Part shown: one piece after another, positions 36,495 through 45,084 of the stretch
Position numbering within the stretch: the stretch's first letter is position 1
Layout: each line of letters starts with the position of its first letter
Assembly: GCA_963739615.1 (NCBI GenBank)
Contig: CAVUBD010000026.1
Location: forward strand, 1-64,000
Length of the DNA: 64,000 nucleotides
From: Palsa-504 sp963739615
GTDB taxonomy: Bacteria > Actinomycetota > Actinomycetes > Streptosporangiales > Streptosporangiaceae
Reading direction: 5' to 3'
Notes under the pieces: generated by a model
Database searches by the model: none
What the model saw: only the letters and a program-made list of their open reading frames with translations
What the model was told of the DNA's origin: nothing
Made by a program: the position numbers and the translations under genes

Positions 36495-37886
36495 TCAATA
36501 CAGGACGGCCTGGACCGGCGCGTCCGCGTCGGTCTCGGCGCGCGGGGGCGGGAGTTGCTCGCGGGAGTAGCGCAGCATCAAGATCAGGTCGACAGTGCCG
36601 AGCGTGCCGTAGAGCAAGACGAAGGCCACCAGGCTGATCCACAGCGTGGTGACGCTGACGGTCGGCGAGATCCCGTTCTTGGTGAGCATGATGCCCTGCA
36701 CGATCCACGGCTGCCGGCCGCTCTCGGTCAGGAACCAGCCCGCGGTGTTCATCAGGAACGGCAGCACCGCCCCCCACACCGCCACCCAGAGGAACACCCG
36801 GGACGTCGCGAGTTTCTCTTTCTTGCGCCGGACCAGCCACAGCCCCCATAGCGATATCAGCAGGACCAGTGCCCCCAGGTACGCCATCACCCGCATGCCC
36901 CAGTACTGGATGAACACGTTCGGTACGTAGTAGCCGGGCCCGTACTGCTTGGTGTACTGCGCCTGCAGCGGGTTCAGCCCGACCACCTGGCCGTTCCAGT
37001 GGTTGGTGGCCAGCAGGGACAGCAGGTGCGGGATCGCGATGATCTCGGTCGGGGTCTGGTCGTTGTTGCCGCCGCCGATCTGGAATAGCGAGAACGAGCA
37101 CGGCTGGCAGGTGGTCCACTGCGCTTCGGCCGCCGCGATCTTCATCGGCTGGTATTTGCCCTCGATCACCCCCAGCTCATCGCCCACCAGCAGGGTGAAC
37201 AAGATCGCCGGCACCAGCACGATCAGCGCGAGCCGCGCCGACCGGGTGAACACCTCCCGGTCCCCGCCGTGCCGCAGCTGCCACGCGGAGACGGCCAGCA
37301 TGACCACCGCACCGGTGACCAGCGACACGAACAGCACCTTGGCATAGCCCCACACGAACACGGGGTTGGTGAACACCGCCCAGATGTCGTTCAGCTGCGG
37401 CTTGCCGTTGACCATGGTGTAGCCGACCGGGTGCTGCATCCAGGAGTTGGCCGCCAGGATGAACGCCGCCGACAGCGCGGAGCCGAGCGAGACCGCCCAG
37501 ATCGCCAGCAGGTGCAGCCGCCGCGGCAGCCGGTCCCAGCCGAACAGCCATAGCCCGAGGAACGTCGATTCCAGGAAGAACGCGGCCAGCCCCTCCATCG
37601 CCAGCGGCGCGCCGAAGATGTTGCCGACCAGCCGCGAGTACGCCCCCCAGTTCATCCCGAACTGGAACTCCTGCACAATCCCGGTCACCACGCCGATCGC
37701 CACGTTGATGACCAGCAGCGTGCCGAAGAACCGGGTCAGCCGCAGGTAATCATCGCGCCCGCTGCGGTACCACGCCGTCTGCAGCAACGCGGTCAGGAAC
37801 GCCAGGCCGATCGTGATCGGGACGAAGAAGAAATGGTTGATCGACACGAATGCGAACTCCACCCGCGCCAGATCGACGTTCGTCAT
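36495..37886 (-). CDS. cydA: Cytochrome bd ubiquinol oxidase subunit I, altered haem b595 ligand position
   Basis: The 463-residue protein has the features of CydA: INHFFFVPITIGLAF with the haem b595/d-side His, FFLESTFLGLWLFGWDRL with conserved Glu residues, EGKYQPMKIAAAEAQWTT (Q-loop start), MRVMAYLGALVLL with the Met ligand of b558, and SGRQPWIVQG (GRQP). In E. coli the segment FVHTVASGYVTG contains His186, the other b558 or b595 ligand; the aligned segment here is GYAKVLFVSLVTG, with Lys in that place. I see no nearby His that could replace it. Divergent bd families with altered haem ligands are known, so the substitution may be real and functional. GGAG precedes the ATG. Confidence 0.9.
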   Translation of the reverse strand: MTNVDLARVEFAFVSINHFFFVPITIGLAFLTALLQTAWYRSGRDDYLRLTRFFGTLLVINVAIGVVTGIVQEFQFGMNWGAYSRLVGNIFGAPLAMEGLAAFFLESTFLGLWLFGWDRLPRRLHLLAIWAVSLGSALSAAFILAANSWMQHPVGYTMVNGKPQLNDIWAVFTNPVFVWGYAKVLFVSLVTGAVVMLAVSAWQLRHGGDREVFTRSARLALIVLVPAILFTLLVGDELGVIEGKYQPMKIAAAEAQWTTCQPCSFSLFQIGGGNNDQTPTEIIAIPHLLSLLATNHWNGQVVGLNPLQAQYTKQYGPGYYVPNVFIQYWGMRVMAYLGALVLLISLWGLWLVRRKKEKLATSRVFLWVAVWGAVLPFLMNTAGWFLTESGRQPWIVQGIMLTKNGISPTVSVTTLWISLVAFVLLYGTLGTVDLILMLRYSREQLPPPRAETDADAPVQAVLY

Positions 37887-38549
37887 CGGCTATCTCCGGT
37901 TCCATGACGGCCCCCGTGCTCACCTGTGCCTCCCCGCATGCCCATCCCCTCCCGCCAGGCCCATCCTGGATTTCGCGGATGCCCGGATGTTCAGCACTAT
38001 CCCCGGTGGCGTGGCGGCCACACATCCCCCGGCGGGGGTGATTGCCCTCGTCCGCCCAGACGGACGCTTAATGATCTTGCTCGCCATGGGCAGCTGCGGG
38101 TTCCGCATGGCCCAGGCCGGGGGAGAAGGAAATCCCAGCTCCGATGTTGATGGCACAGTCTTCGGCACCCACAGGGCTGACGGTGGCGTTCCGGCGGATC
38201 GGCGAGTATCGCAGAGCAGCGTAGCCACCGAAAAACTGCTGGTCAGGGACTACGAGCAAGTTATGGCACTGGACACGCGCTCACGTCGCCGCGTTCTCTC
38301 CGCCCGCTCAGGGAATGATCTGTCCGGCGCGCGAAGCAACGGTCCGTTCGGAAAAATCAAGAGCATTCACCCCGAACGGAACGAGGGTTCTCCGCGGCCG
38401 GACCGACGCAAGCCCTGTTTGGAGGCATCGCGCTGATCACGGCTGGCCGTTCCCGCACCGGGTCGCACCGGGTCGCTCGCGCCGCCCGGATCTGGCGGCT
38501 CACCCCAAGGGACTGGTCCAGGCCCGCATAGAGCAGCGATACTTGGCTC
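37887..38549. other. Upstream region of cydA and of the repeat-protein/RDD operon
   Basis: No gene is convincing in these 660 bases; the long open frames lack codon or family features. It holds the inverted repeat at 38344-38379 and, just before the GTG at 38550, a GATACT that could be a -10 element, which would make that mRNA leaderless. Confidence 0.5.
38344..38379. promoter_or_regulatory. Inverted repeat CCGTTCGG-N20-CCGAACGG
   Basis: CCGTTCGG at 38344-38351 and CCGAACGG at 38372-38379 are perfect inverted copies around an A-rich centre. The same pair with an 18-base centre occurs at 45186-45219. Sites of this form usually bind dimeric regulators; which one is unknown. Confidence 0.5.
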
Positions 38550-38978
38550 GTGGACTCACATGAGCGACGGCGTTTGGCGGCGGGCCGACCGGTCTCGCGT
38601 TCGGAGGCGTGGGCCCAGGCCGTCGCCGAGCGTGCGATCGAGCTTGTGATTTCCGCGCTGGACGTGGATACGCTGCTGGACCTGGTCGATCTGAACGCCG
38701 TGCTGGACCGGATCGACTTGGACCGCCTGCTCGCGCGGATAGACCTGAATGACATCGTCAAGCACATCGACGTCGACGCACTGATCGAGCAGACGGACCT
38801 CGGCGCCGTCATCGCCGCATCCTCCAGCGGGGTCGCGGGCGAAGTGCTCGACGTGGTCCGCAGCCAGACCGTCGGGCTCGACGAGTTCATCGCCCGCTGG
38901 ATAGGGCGCCTTCGCCGCCGCCCGTACACCGGCCCGCCCGGCCCGCCCGGCCGGCTGCGGCCCAGGGCGGGGCTATGA
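38550..38978 (+). CDS. Nonapeptide-repeat protein preceding an RDD membrane protein
   Basis: Residues 38-91 are six tandem nine-residue units: DVDTLLDLV, DLNAVLDRI, DLDRLLARI, DLNDIVKHI, DVDALIEQT and DLGAVIAAS. The pattern D-h-x-x-h-h-x-x-h would give a regular solenoid or a helical bundle with acidic caps. The N-terminus is a helix (EAWAQAVAERAIELVISAL), the C-terminus is basic and Pro-rich. The start is GTG, directly after a GATACT -10-like hexamer, and the stop overlaps the RDD gene (ATGA), so they are co-translated. Similar proteins occur next to RDD genes in other actinomycetes but I know no function. Confidence 0.7.
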   Translation: MDSHERRRLAAGRPVSRSEAWAQAVAERAIELVISALDVDTLLDLVDLNAVLDRIDLDRLLARIDLNDIVKHIDVDALIEQTDLGAVIAASSSGVAGEVLDVVRSQTVGLDEFIARWIGRLRRRPYTGPPGPPGRLRPRAGL

Positions 38979-39502
38979 CTGCGCGTGCGGGAGATGCCCC
39001 GCCCTCCGGGCCCCCGGTCATCATCGGGGAGAGCCTGCAAGGGAAGTACGCGGGCTTCGCATCGCGTTTCGCCGCCTTCGCCGCAGACGTGGGGGTCAGT
39101 GTCGGCGTGTTCATGCTCACCATTGCCGTCATCTCGTTCGCGGCCAGGGTGCTGACCGGCAAGGACATCGCCTGGAACAGGGGCGACACCTGGGTGGTCA
39201 GCGCGTATGCCGTCTGGGCGTTCGTCTACTTCTCTTACTCCTGGGCCGCGAGCGGCCGGACCGCCGGCATGGCGCTGTTCGGCGTGCGGGTCGTGAAAGA
39301 CGACGGCACCGATGCCAGCGGGCGCCAAGCGGTTGTGCGCACGCTAGCACTCCCGTTGAGCTTCCTGTTTCTGGGGCTGGGGTTCGTGGGCATCCTGCTG
39401 GGTGACCGACGCCGGGCGCTCCATGACGTCATCGCCAGAACGGCGGTCGTCTACTCGTGGGACGCCCAGGCGGCGCGGTTGCGGTTCCTGTCCAGGAACT
39501 GA
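38975..39502 (+). CDS. RDD-family membrane protein
   Basis: The 175-residue protein has the RDD features: GKYAGFASRFAAFAADVGVS with the Arg/Asp pair at the start of the first membrane segment, four hydrophobic segments in all, the motif SGRTAGMALFGVRVVKDDGT, and GDRRRALHDVIARTAVVYSW near the C-terminus. RDD proteins are small membrane proteins, some with a transport role. The overlap with the preceding nonapeptide-repeat gene implies that the two work together. The next gene is convergent, with a gap of about 30 bases. Confidence 0.85.
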   Translation: MTARAGDAPPSGPPVIIGESLQGKYAGFASRFAAFAADVGVSVGVFMLTIAVISFAARVLTGKDIAWNRGDTWVVSAYAVWAFVYFSYSWAASGRTAGMALFGVRVVKDDGTDASGRQAVVRTLALPLSFLFLGLGFVGILLGDRRRALHDVIARTAVVYSWDAQAARLRFLSRN

Positions 39503-39531
39503 TCACGCCGCGGCGGGCTAGTGCCGACTCT

Positions 39532-39999
39532 TCATCCGGCCTCGTCAGGCGGCTGCTCGAGCGTCGCGTCGGCGTCCTCGATGGGGATCAGGGTGCCTTC
39601 AGGCCTGACCACGCGGACCGGGACGCTGACCTCGAGGACTCCCTTGTCGTACCGGGCGGTGACGTCCGTGGCGTCGACCCTGGCAGGGAGCCTGACCGCG
39701 CGGGCGAGCGATCCGTAGCGGAACTCCGAGCGATACGGCCCGCTGGCCTGCTGGCGGCGCTCGGCGCGGATGGTCAGGAGCCGGCCGTCGACGGTGACCT
39801 CGATGTCGTTCTCCGGGTCCAGGCCGGGCAGTTCGGCCCTGACCACATAGCGGTTGTCCCTGGTCGTTTCCTCGAGCCGGAACACCTGGCCCGTCAGGAA
39901 CGGCGGCGGTCCTGTCCACGGCGACTCCAGCCAGTCGGCCAGGTCCGGGAACATGGCACGGAACCTCGTAGGCGCCTGAGGGCGCGGCAGCTTAGCCAT
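39532..39999 (-). other. Possible separate Hsp20 gene inside the fused frame
   Basis: The internal ATG at 39999 with a strong Shine-Dalgarno (GGAGGG at 40005-40010 on the minus strand) would give a 155-residue small heat-shock protein, the usual length for the family. It is in frame with the UbiB part, so it can arise by internal initiation even if the fusion is made. Confidence 0.55.
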
Positions 40000-41550
40000 G
40001 ATGTCCCTCCACTGTGTGTACGACCATGCTACCTGTTCTGGCCTAGCTGGCCCCATAGACTGAGCCGGCTGCGCCGGTATTTCTCGCGATGCCGCCCTGA
40101 CTGGTTGCACCGACTTTGCCTCCTCCTCCGGTCTGGCTGACGGCGCGGATCCGGCGTGCCCGTTGGCGGCGGCGGCCGGCGCGGATCCGGCGGGGAGAGC
40201 TGACCAGGCACAGGGTGGCTGAGGCTGCGGCGCGGGCTTAGCCGTGTCCGCATATCCGGGCATCCACCGGAGCACTTCAGCGCGGAAAGGCGCTTCGCAT
40301 TCGAGCTGGCAGAGCACGCCCAGGCCAGCTGCCAGTACCCGGTGGATGAGTATGTAAGAAGGCGGCAGGTTGAGCCGCCGCAGAACGCTGGACGAACGCA
40401 AGGCTGATGCCTGCATGGTCTCGGTGCACAGCCATTCGCGGCTGAACCTGAACGACTCCGCCCTGGACGGCTCGGCGAGCGGTACCAGGAAGGCGCGCAG
40501 CGCTGTCAGGTCAATGCTGACGCCGTCCCGGAGATAGCCGTGCGACCGGAACTCCTCCTCAAGCCTTGCGAGGTCGCCGCCTTCGTGCATGAGCCTCAGC
40601 ACCCTGCCGAAGATGGGCGGGAAGCCGTCTGGCAGCCGGTCGACAGCGCCGAAGTCGAGCACGCCGAGCCGCCCGTCGGCGAGCAGGCGGAAGTTGCCCG
40701 GGTGCGGATCCGCGTGCAGGAGTCCAACCCGCGCAGGACCCGAGAACAGGAAACGGATGAGCATGGCACCCGCCCGGTTCCGCTGAGCGGTCGTGCCGCC
40801 GGCGATGATCCTGGCGAGCGGGATGCCGTCAAGCCATTCGCTGACCAGCACGTGGTCGCTGACGGAGACCACACGCGGGACGCAGACATCGGGGTCGCCC
40901 TCGTAGGCCGCGGCGAAAGCCTGCTGGGCGGCAGCTTCCAGCCCGTAATCGAGTTCCTCGGCCACCCTGTCCCGCAGCTCGGCGAGCAGCGGCTTGGCGT
41001 CCAGGCCAGGCATGAGCCCGCTGAAAAGGCGGGCGAAGCGACTTAGCTGGTTGAAATCGCTGATCAGCGCCCTGCCCGCGCCGGGGTACTGGATCTTGAC
41101 GGCAACCTGGCGCCCGTCGTGCCAGACGGCTCGGTGCACCTGGCCGATGGACGCGGCGGCCGCCGGCTGATCGTCGAACTCGGCGAAGCTGGCCCGCCAC
41201 TGCTCGCCCATGTCGCCCGCGAGCACCTTGTGAATAGTCGGGGCAGGCAACGGTGGCGCGGATTCCTGCAGGCTAGTCAGGGCGGCCCGGTACGGTTCGG
41301 CAATCTCCGGGGGCAGCGCGGCCTCGAATATGGACAGCGCCTGCCCGAGCTTCATCGCGCCGCCCTTGAGCTCGCCAAGGACCCTGAAGACCTGATCTGC
41401 TGTGCGCTGCTGGATTTCCTGGGTCACCAGCTCAGCTGGCCGACCGCCCAGGCGCTTGCCGGTTCCCAGCGCGGTCCGGCCTGCGAACCCGACCGGCAAC
41501 CTAGCTAGTCTGGCGGTGCGGGTGACAGCATAGCGGGGCAGATCGCTCAT
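39532..41550 (-). CDS. UbiB/AarF kinase-like protein fused to an Hsp20 domain
   Basis: Residues 1-450 form a UbiB/ABC1 atypical kinase: GGAMKLGQALSIFE (KxGQ), VAVKIQYPGAG, AEELDYGLEAAAQQ (ExD), LLHADPHPGNFRLL and LGVLDFGAVDRL. A Pro/Ala-rich linker (about 455-525) follows, then an alpha-crystallin domain: VFRLEETTRDNRYVVRAEL, PGLDPENDIEVTV and a C-terminal IPI motif (TLIPIED). No stop separates the parts. An ATG at 39999 in the same frame, starting the Hsp20 part (MAKLPRPQ), has GGAGGG five bases upstream, so free Hsp20 may also be made. UbiB proteins support quinone or lipid homeostasis; Hsp20 holds unfolded proteins. Fusion of the two is unusual. Confidence 0.85.
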   Translation of the reverse strand: MSDLPRYAVTRTARLARLPVGFAGRTALGTGKRLGGRPAELVTQEIQQRTADQVFRVLGELKGGAMKLGQALSIFEAALPPEIAEPYRAALTSLQESAPPLPAPTIHKVLAGDMGEQWRASFAEFDDQPAAAASIGQVHRAVWHDGRQVAVKIQYPGAGRALISDFNQLSRFARLFSGLMPGLDAKPLLAELRDRVAEELDYGLEAAAQQAFAAAYEGDPDVCVPRVVSVSDHVLVSEWLDGIPLARIIAGGTTAQRNRAGAMLIRFLFSGPARVGLLHADPHPGNFRLLADGRLGVLDFGAVDRLPDGFPPIFGRVLRLMHEGGDLARLEEEFRSHGYLRDGVSIDLTALRAFLVPLAEPSRAESFRFSREWLCTETMQASALRSSSVLRRLNLPPSYILIHRVLAAGLGVLCQLECEAPFRAEVLRWMPGYADTAKPAPQPQPPCAWSALPAGSAPAAAANGHAGSAPSARPEEEAKSVQPVRAASREIPAQPAQSMGPARPEQVAWSYTQWRDIMAKLPRPQAPTRFRAMFPDLADWLESPWTGPPPFLTGQVFRLEETTRDNRYVVRAELPGLDPENDIEVTVDGRLLTIRAERRQQASGPYRSEFRYGSLARAVRLPARVDATDVTARYDKGVLEVSVPVRVVRPEGTLIPIEDADATLEQPPDEAG

Positions 41551-41721
41551 GACCCCATTCTCCGCTATGCCGGCTGTAACGCATCACAGTCATCGAATGA
41601 ATCGCAGTGATCACCAGTAATACCTGGCCTGCTGCCAGGCGCGCCGCTACCCGGTGTCTCGATCACCAACAGGTCTGACGACCCGCCGGCTCTCGAACAG
41701 TGCGGGGAAGCGGTGCATCAG

Positions 41722-42351
41722 TCACCCGACTGTCCCGTTTCTGGTCCACATCGTCCGGCTGGCAGCGACGAGGGGGAGGAAGAGGTCGTCCACTATCGCG
41801 AGGACCCGCTCTTCGGTGATGGGCTTGCAGGTCATCAGCATGTCGTGGCGCATCAGGTCGAATGGCATGGCCAGGACGGCCGGGGAAATGGAGTGGAGGT
41901 CGATCTCGCCGCGCTCGTGCGCCCGGGTGAAGATCTGCCCTGACGACAGCGGGCGGTCGGCGATGACCTTCTCGCGCACCTCGGCAGGGGTGAGGCCGGT
42001 GCTGGCCAGCAGGCCGGAGAACACGGCGCTGATGACCGCGGCGAAGCTGACCCGCGCGTTGCTGAAGCCGCCGAGCAGCGCGATCATGTCGCCGCGCAGG
42101 CTCCCGGTGTCGGGGATGTCCACCGGATGCGTGGTGCCGTAGTGCCGGATGGCGGCGAGGACGAGGTCGTCCTTGTTGGGCCAGCGCCGGTAGAGCACGG
42201 CCACTCCCGTCTTCGCGCGGGCCGCGACCGACTCCATCGTCAGCCTGGCGAAGCCGGCCTCGACGAGTTCCTCCCACGCGGCCTCCAGCAGCGCTGCCTC
42301 GAGCTCCTCCCCGCGCCGCCGCTGCCGCGTCCGTTGTGCCTGCTCCGTCAT
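41722..42351 (-). CDS. TetR-family transcriptional regulator
   Basis: The product (from MTEQAQRTRQRRRGEELEAA at 42351) has an N-terminal helix-turn-helix: GFARLTMESVAARAKTGVAV, LYRRWPNKDDLVLAAI. The C-terminal ligand domain (about residues 80-210) is helical. An upstream in-frame ATG (42408) adds 19 residues without features. It is divergent from a truncated MFS transporter (42420-42587); TetR proteins commonly control such an efflux pump, so its target may be lost here. Confidence 0.85.
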   Translation of the reverse strand: MTEQAQRTRQRRRGEELEAALLEAAWEELVEAGFARLTMESVAARAKTGVAVLYRRWPNKDDLVLAAIRHYGTTHPVDIPDTGSLRGDMIALLGGFSNARVSFAAVISAVFSGLLASTGLTPAEVREKVIADRPLSSGQIFTRAHERGEIDLHSISPAVLAMPFDLMRHDMLMTCKPITEERVLAIVDDLFLPLVAASRTMWTRNGTVG

Positions 42352-42419
42352 GTCATCCAGCATAGCGCTGGCGAGAAGATAAGAGAGGTTTGCATTCCTT
42401 AACGCCACGCCATAAGCTT

Positions 42420-42587
42420 CTTAAGAGCCTGCTGGCGCTCGGCATCGCGGTGCCGCTCAGCACCTGGGGCCTGCAGCGGTTCGGCGGCAAGCGGCTGTGG
42501 ATGTTCTCCCTCGCCGTCTTCCTCGTTGGCTCGATCCGCACTGCTGCTCATCACGTGCCATCAGGCCAAGGTTTGAAGGAGCGATAA
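42420..42587 (+). pseudogene. DHA2-type MFS transporter remnant
   Basis: LLALGIAVPLSTWGLQRFGG and KRLWMFSLAVFLVGSI match the second membrane segment and motif A of drug:H+ antiporters of the DHA2 family, and then the frame ends in unrelated residues. About 95% of the transporter is missing. The divergent TetR gene is complete. Confidence 0.7.
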
Positions 42588-42655
42588 ATCAATCGGTAAC
42601 AAATGTGGCAATATGTGCCTACGCAGAGTCGACTTCCATCGTAAGGACAAGGGCT

Positions 42656-43483
42656 ATGCCACCAGTCAATCTACGCGTGTGGGCGGCAAACCAGGCCAGC
42701 CAAGCCCAGCCCACCGGTCGTCTCGAGGCCATCATCGCCGAAGTCGTAAGGATCTGGGAAAAGGCGGGCGTCACGCTCGTCCCGGAAGCCATGCTGCGCG
42801 ATGTGCACCTGAAACAACCGGTCGCCGCGGCACCCGGGGCGCAGCCGATCGACCTGGCCGTGACGGTGCCGGCGGAACTGGCCGCAGTGATCAATCCCGC
42901 GATCGCCGAGAAGCGTGAGGGCTGGGTTGATGTGGTGTTCGTGCCGGCATTCGGACACTGGGGGCAGGCATACTCGCCGCTGACCCAGCTGAGTCCGGGT
43001 AAATGGAACTCCTTCGCGCCGTTCACCGGCCCGGTGGTCATCGTGGCCACCCGGGCGGCGCAGCGGCCGGCCCAGCCCGAGACCACCCGAGCCAACGCGG
43101 CAACACCCCGCGACGCCACACAGACGGCGGAGCAGTTGCTTGAGATCGCGCTCGCCAATGATGTCGCCCATGAGCTGGGGCACGTCTTCGGCCTGTGGCA
43201 CACCTCCGACGTCAATCGCCCGGGTGCCCCGGAGGTCAAGCAAGCCGTCCGCGACGCGCAGCACCTGATCTACAAGACGCTCTATGTCGAAGCAATCAAG
43301 GCGGCAAACCGGACCCCGGCCGACGCTCAGGCCGTGATCAACGCCGACCCCGCCGAACGAACCGCCCTGACGGTGGCTGTGGCAGGGGAGTGGTTCATCG
43401 TCCTGCGCGGCGAAGTCGTCGACGCCGCCGACGTCGCAGTGGTGCACAGCAATATCGACTCGAAACGAGTGTGGACCCAGTAG
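42656..43483 (+). CDS. Zinc metalloprotease-like protein (HELGHxxGLxH)
   Basis: From the ATG at 42656 (after AAGGA) the 275-residue product contains DVAHELGHVFGLWHTSD, the metzincin zinc site with three His and the catalytic Glu, near residue 175. The part before it holds WNSFAPFTGPVVIVATRAAQ, likely the sheet that leads to the active-site helix. The methionine turn expected after the site is not obvious. There is no signal peptide, so the substrate would be cytoplasmic or export occurs by another route. I know no named family. It stands alone; the next gene is convergent. Confidence 0.6.
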   Translation: MPPVNLRVWAANQASQAQPTGRLEAIIAEVVRIWEKAGVTLVPEAMLRDVHLKQPVAAAPGAQPIDLAVTVPAELAAVINPAIAEKREGWVDVVFVPAFGHWGQAYSPLTQLSPGKWNSFAPFTGPVVIVATRAAQRPAQPETTRANAATPRDATQTAEQLLEIALANDVAHELGHVFGLWHTSDVNRPGAPEVKQAVRDAQHLIYKTLYVEAIKAANRTPADAQAVINADPAERTALTVAVAGEWFIVLRGEVVDAADVAVVHSNIDSKRVWTQ

Positions 43484-43582
43484 AACCAGGGGACCGTGAA
43501 CTTCGCCCCAGGCGGGGCCGGCAGCAGGAAACTACCTGACCGCCAGGTTCGCGCTCTCTGGTCCTGGGCGTACCAGGCTCAG

Positions 43583-43804
43583 CTATTCCTCGAAGGCCTT
43601 TGCCTCGTCGATCCAGGTCTGCGTCTCGTGCTCGGACAGACCCACGACCGCGCCGTGCCGTTCCTCAATCATTTCCTTCAGGTGCGCGGCGTTGCGATGA
43701 CGCAACTCCTTGATCGAGTCGACGCCAATGCTCTTGAGGATCTCCTTGTACTTAGGGCCGATCCCCTTGAGCTTGTCAAGGTCGTTCGCCACATGCTCAG
43801 ACAT
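43583..43804 (-). CDS. Helix-hairpin-helix protein (DUF4332-like)
   Basis: The ATG at 43804 follows GGAGG. The 73-residue protein has DLDKLKGIGPKYKEILKSIG, with the hairpin GIG, and SIKELRHRNAAHLKEMIEER. This is the small HhH fold of DUF4332, which often binds DNA without sequence preference. The whole protein is a single domain, shorter than most relatives. It stands alone. Confidence 0.7.
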   Translation of the reverse strand: MSEHVANDLDKLKGIGPKYKEILKSIGVDSIKELRHRNAAHLKEMIEERHGAVVGLSEHETQTWIDEAKAFEE

Positions 43805-43897
43805 CGTGTACGCCTCCCTGTATCGGCGGCCAGCAGCGCACCGATGGCTTGTACTGTCCGTGAGCCTCACAGTAGTGGGGCTCACGCCGATTTTCAC

Positions 43898-44584
43898 TCA
43901 GCGAATCGGGCCCCCAGTCCGGTCAGTCGTACTGGTAGCGGAGGGTCCGGCCTTCCCACCAGGGCACGGTGATCGTGTCGGGCAGGCTGGCCTGGCGCAG
44001 GATCGGCGAGTAGGTGCGCCGGGGAAAGCATCGAGGTCGCCGGCGAGCAGAGCCGCCTCGCCGGCCACTGTCACCGCGAACGCCACCCCGCGTCGTGCGC
44101 CCGTCCGCTCGGCCTGCTCACGCAACTGGCGCGTCAGGACGACCACCTCGTCGTAGGGCGTCGGACCGTAGAGCAGGTACTCGGCGACGCACAAATGCGA
44201 GTCGAACACCGTCGCGGCAAGTTGCGGGTTCTCGCTCGTGGCGCGAAGCTCACGACGGAGCCGGTCGAACCACTCGCCGCGGTTGTGGGCGACCATGCCT
44301 TGCAGCGTGATGACATCGAGCAGGCGGTTCGGCGCTCCGGGTGCCAGGGCCAACGCGCGCGCCGCCTCGACCGCGGCGTCAGCGCCGTCGAGGTCACCGG
44401 AGAAGTATGCGAGCATCCCGTGCGCCAGGAGGATCGCGCCGTCGTCGGGCCCCCCGCTCGGCCCGAGCCCGGCCAGTGCCTCCTCAGCCGAAGCGATGTC
44501 CCCGCTCATCAGCGCGGCGCGAGCCAGCCGCGCCCGCAGGCCTGGCGCCCGATCGCCTGCGGCCGCCAGCGCCGCCCCGAACAC
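43898..44584 (-). pseudogene. LAL-type LuxR regulator, TPR-region remnant
   Basis: The frame begins abruptly with MFGAALAAAGDRAPGLRARL and reads ALMSGDIASAEEALAGLGPS, LAHGMLAYFSGDLDGADAAV and DVITLQGMVAHNRGEWFDRL, the repeat region that follows the ATPase domain in large LuxR regulators. After about residue 190 (LAGDLDAFPGAP) it leaves the family. No helix-turn-helix or P-loop is present. It is fused, at 44588, to a response-regulator remnant. Confidence 0.6.
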
Positions 44585-44587
44585 GGC

Positions 44588-44775
44588 CTACCCGGCCCCG
44601 GCCGCGCGGACCGCTGTGATGATGTCCGTCCCTTCCGCGCCTTTGAGCAGGTATCCGACCGCTCCTGCCGACAGGGCGGAAAAAACCATGTCGTCGTCCT
44701 CGAACATGGTAAGTACCAGCACCGCGGTAGCAGGCCGTCCGGTCACGATCTCCCGCGTGGCGTCGATGCCGGGCG
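44588..44775 (-). pseudogene. Response-regulator receiver-domain remnant
   Basis: GIDATREIVTGRPATAVLVL, TMFEDDDMVFSALSAGAVGY and LLKGAEGTDIITAVRAAGAG are the second half of a NarL-type receiver domain, including the conserved Thr and Lys (LLK). The phosphoacceptor Asp region and the output domain are absent. The upstream residues in the frame are antisense to the membrane-protein remnant that starts at 44766. Confidence 0.65.
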
Positions 44776-45051
44776 GCGGCGGTGAATCCGTCCCCGTCCG
44801 TGTCCTCGCGCCGCTGCTCGGCGTCCTCGGCCTCGCCGCCGTGTACGGCCTGCTGCGCCGGCGTCCCTGGGGCGCGCCGGCCGCGCTGGCGGCCGGCGCC
44901 GTCAACGTCGTCAGCGCGCTGATCGCGCTGGCCGTCGGCAGCGCAGGCGCGCTCGCCGGGCTCACGGTCAGCCTGGCCGCGCTGGTGCTGACCGCCGTCG
45001 CCGCCCGCACCGCCCGCACCGGCCGGGCCGGGCAGCCGCGCGCCCTTACCG
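44766..45051 (+). pseudogene. Membrane-protein C-terminal remnant
   Basis: VRVLAPLLGVLGLAAVYGLL, PWGAPAALAAGAVNVVSAL and SAGALAGLTVSLAALVLTAV are three hydrophobic segments, followed by a charged tail. The 5' part was lost at the junction with the receiver-domain remnant near 44766. It is followed by a perfect hairpin (45052-45084), which looks like its original terminator. Confidence 0.5.
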
Positions 45052-45084
45052 CCCGGACTCTGCCCGATCGGGGCAGAGTCCGGG
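45052..45084 (+). terminator. Perfect hairpin after the membrane-protein remnant
   Basis: CCCGGACTCTGCCC and GGGCAGAGTCCGGG are perfect inverted arms of 14 bases around GATCG. There is no T-tract, as is common for actinomycete terminators. Confidence 0.65.

Noticed and set aside
38505..38530. A DosR-type box upstream of the RDD operon (GGGACTGGTCC)
   Set aside because: The two half sites are only two bases apart instead of four and the outer bases do not match, so it is not a convincing site.
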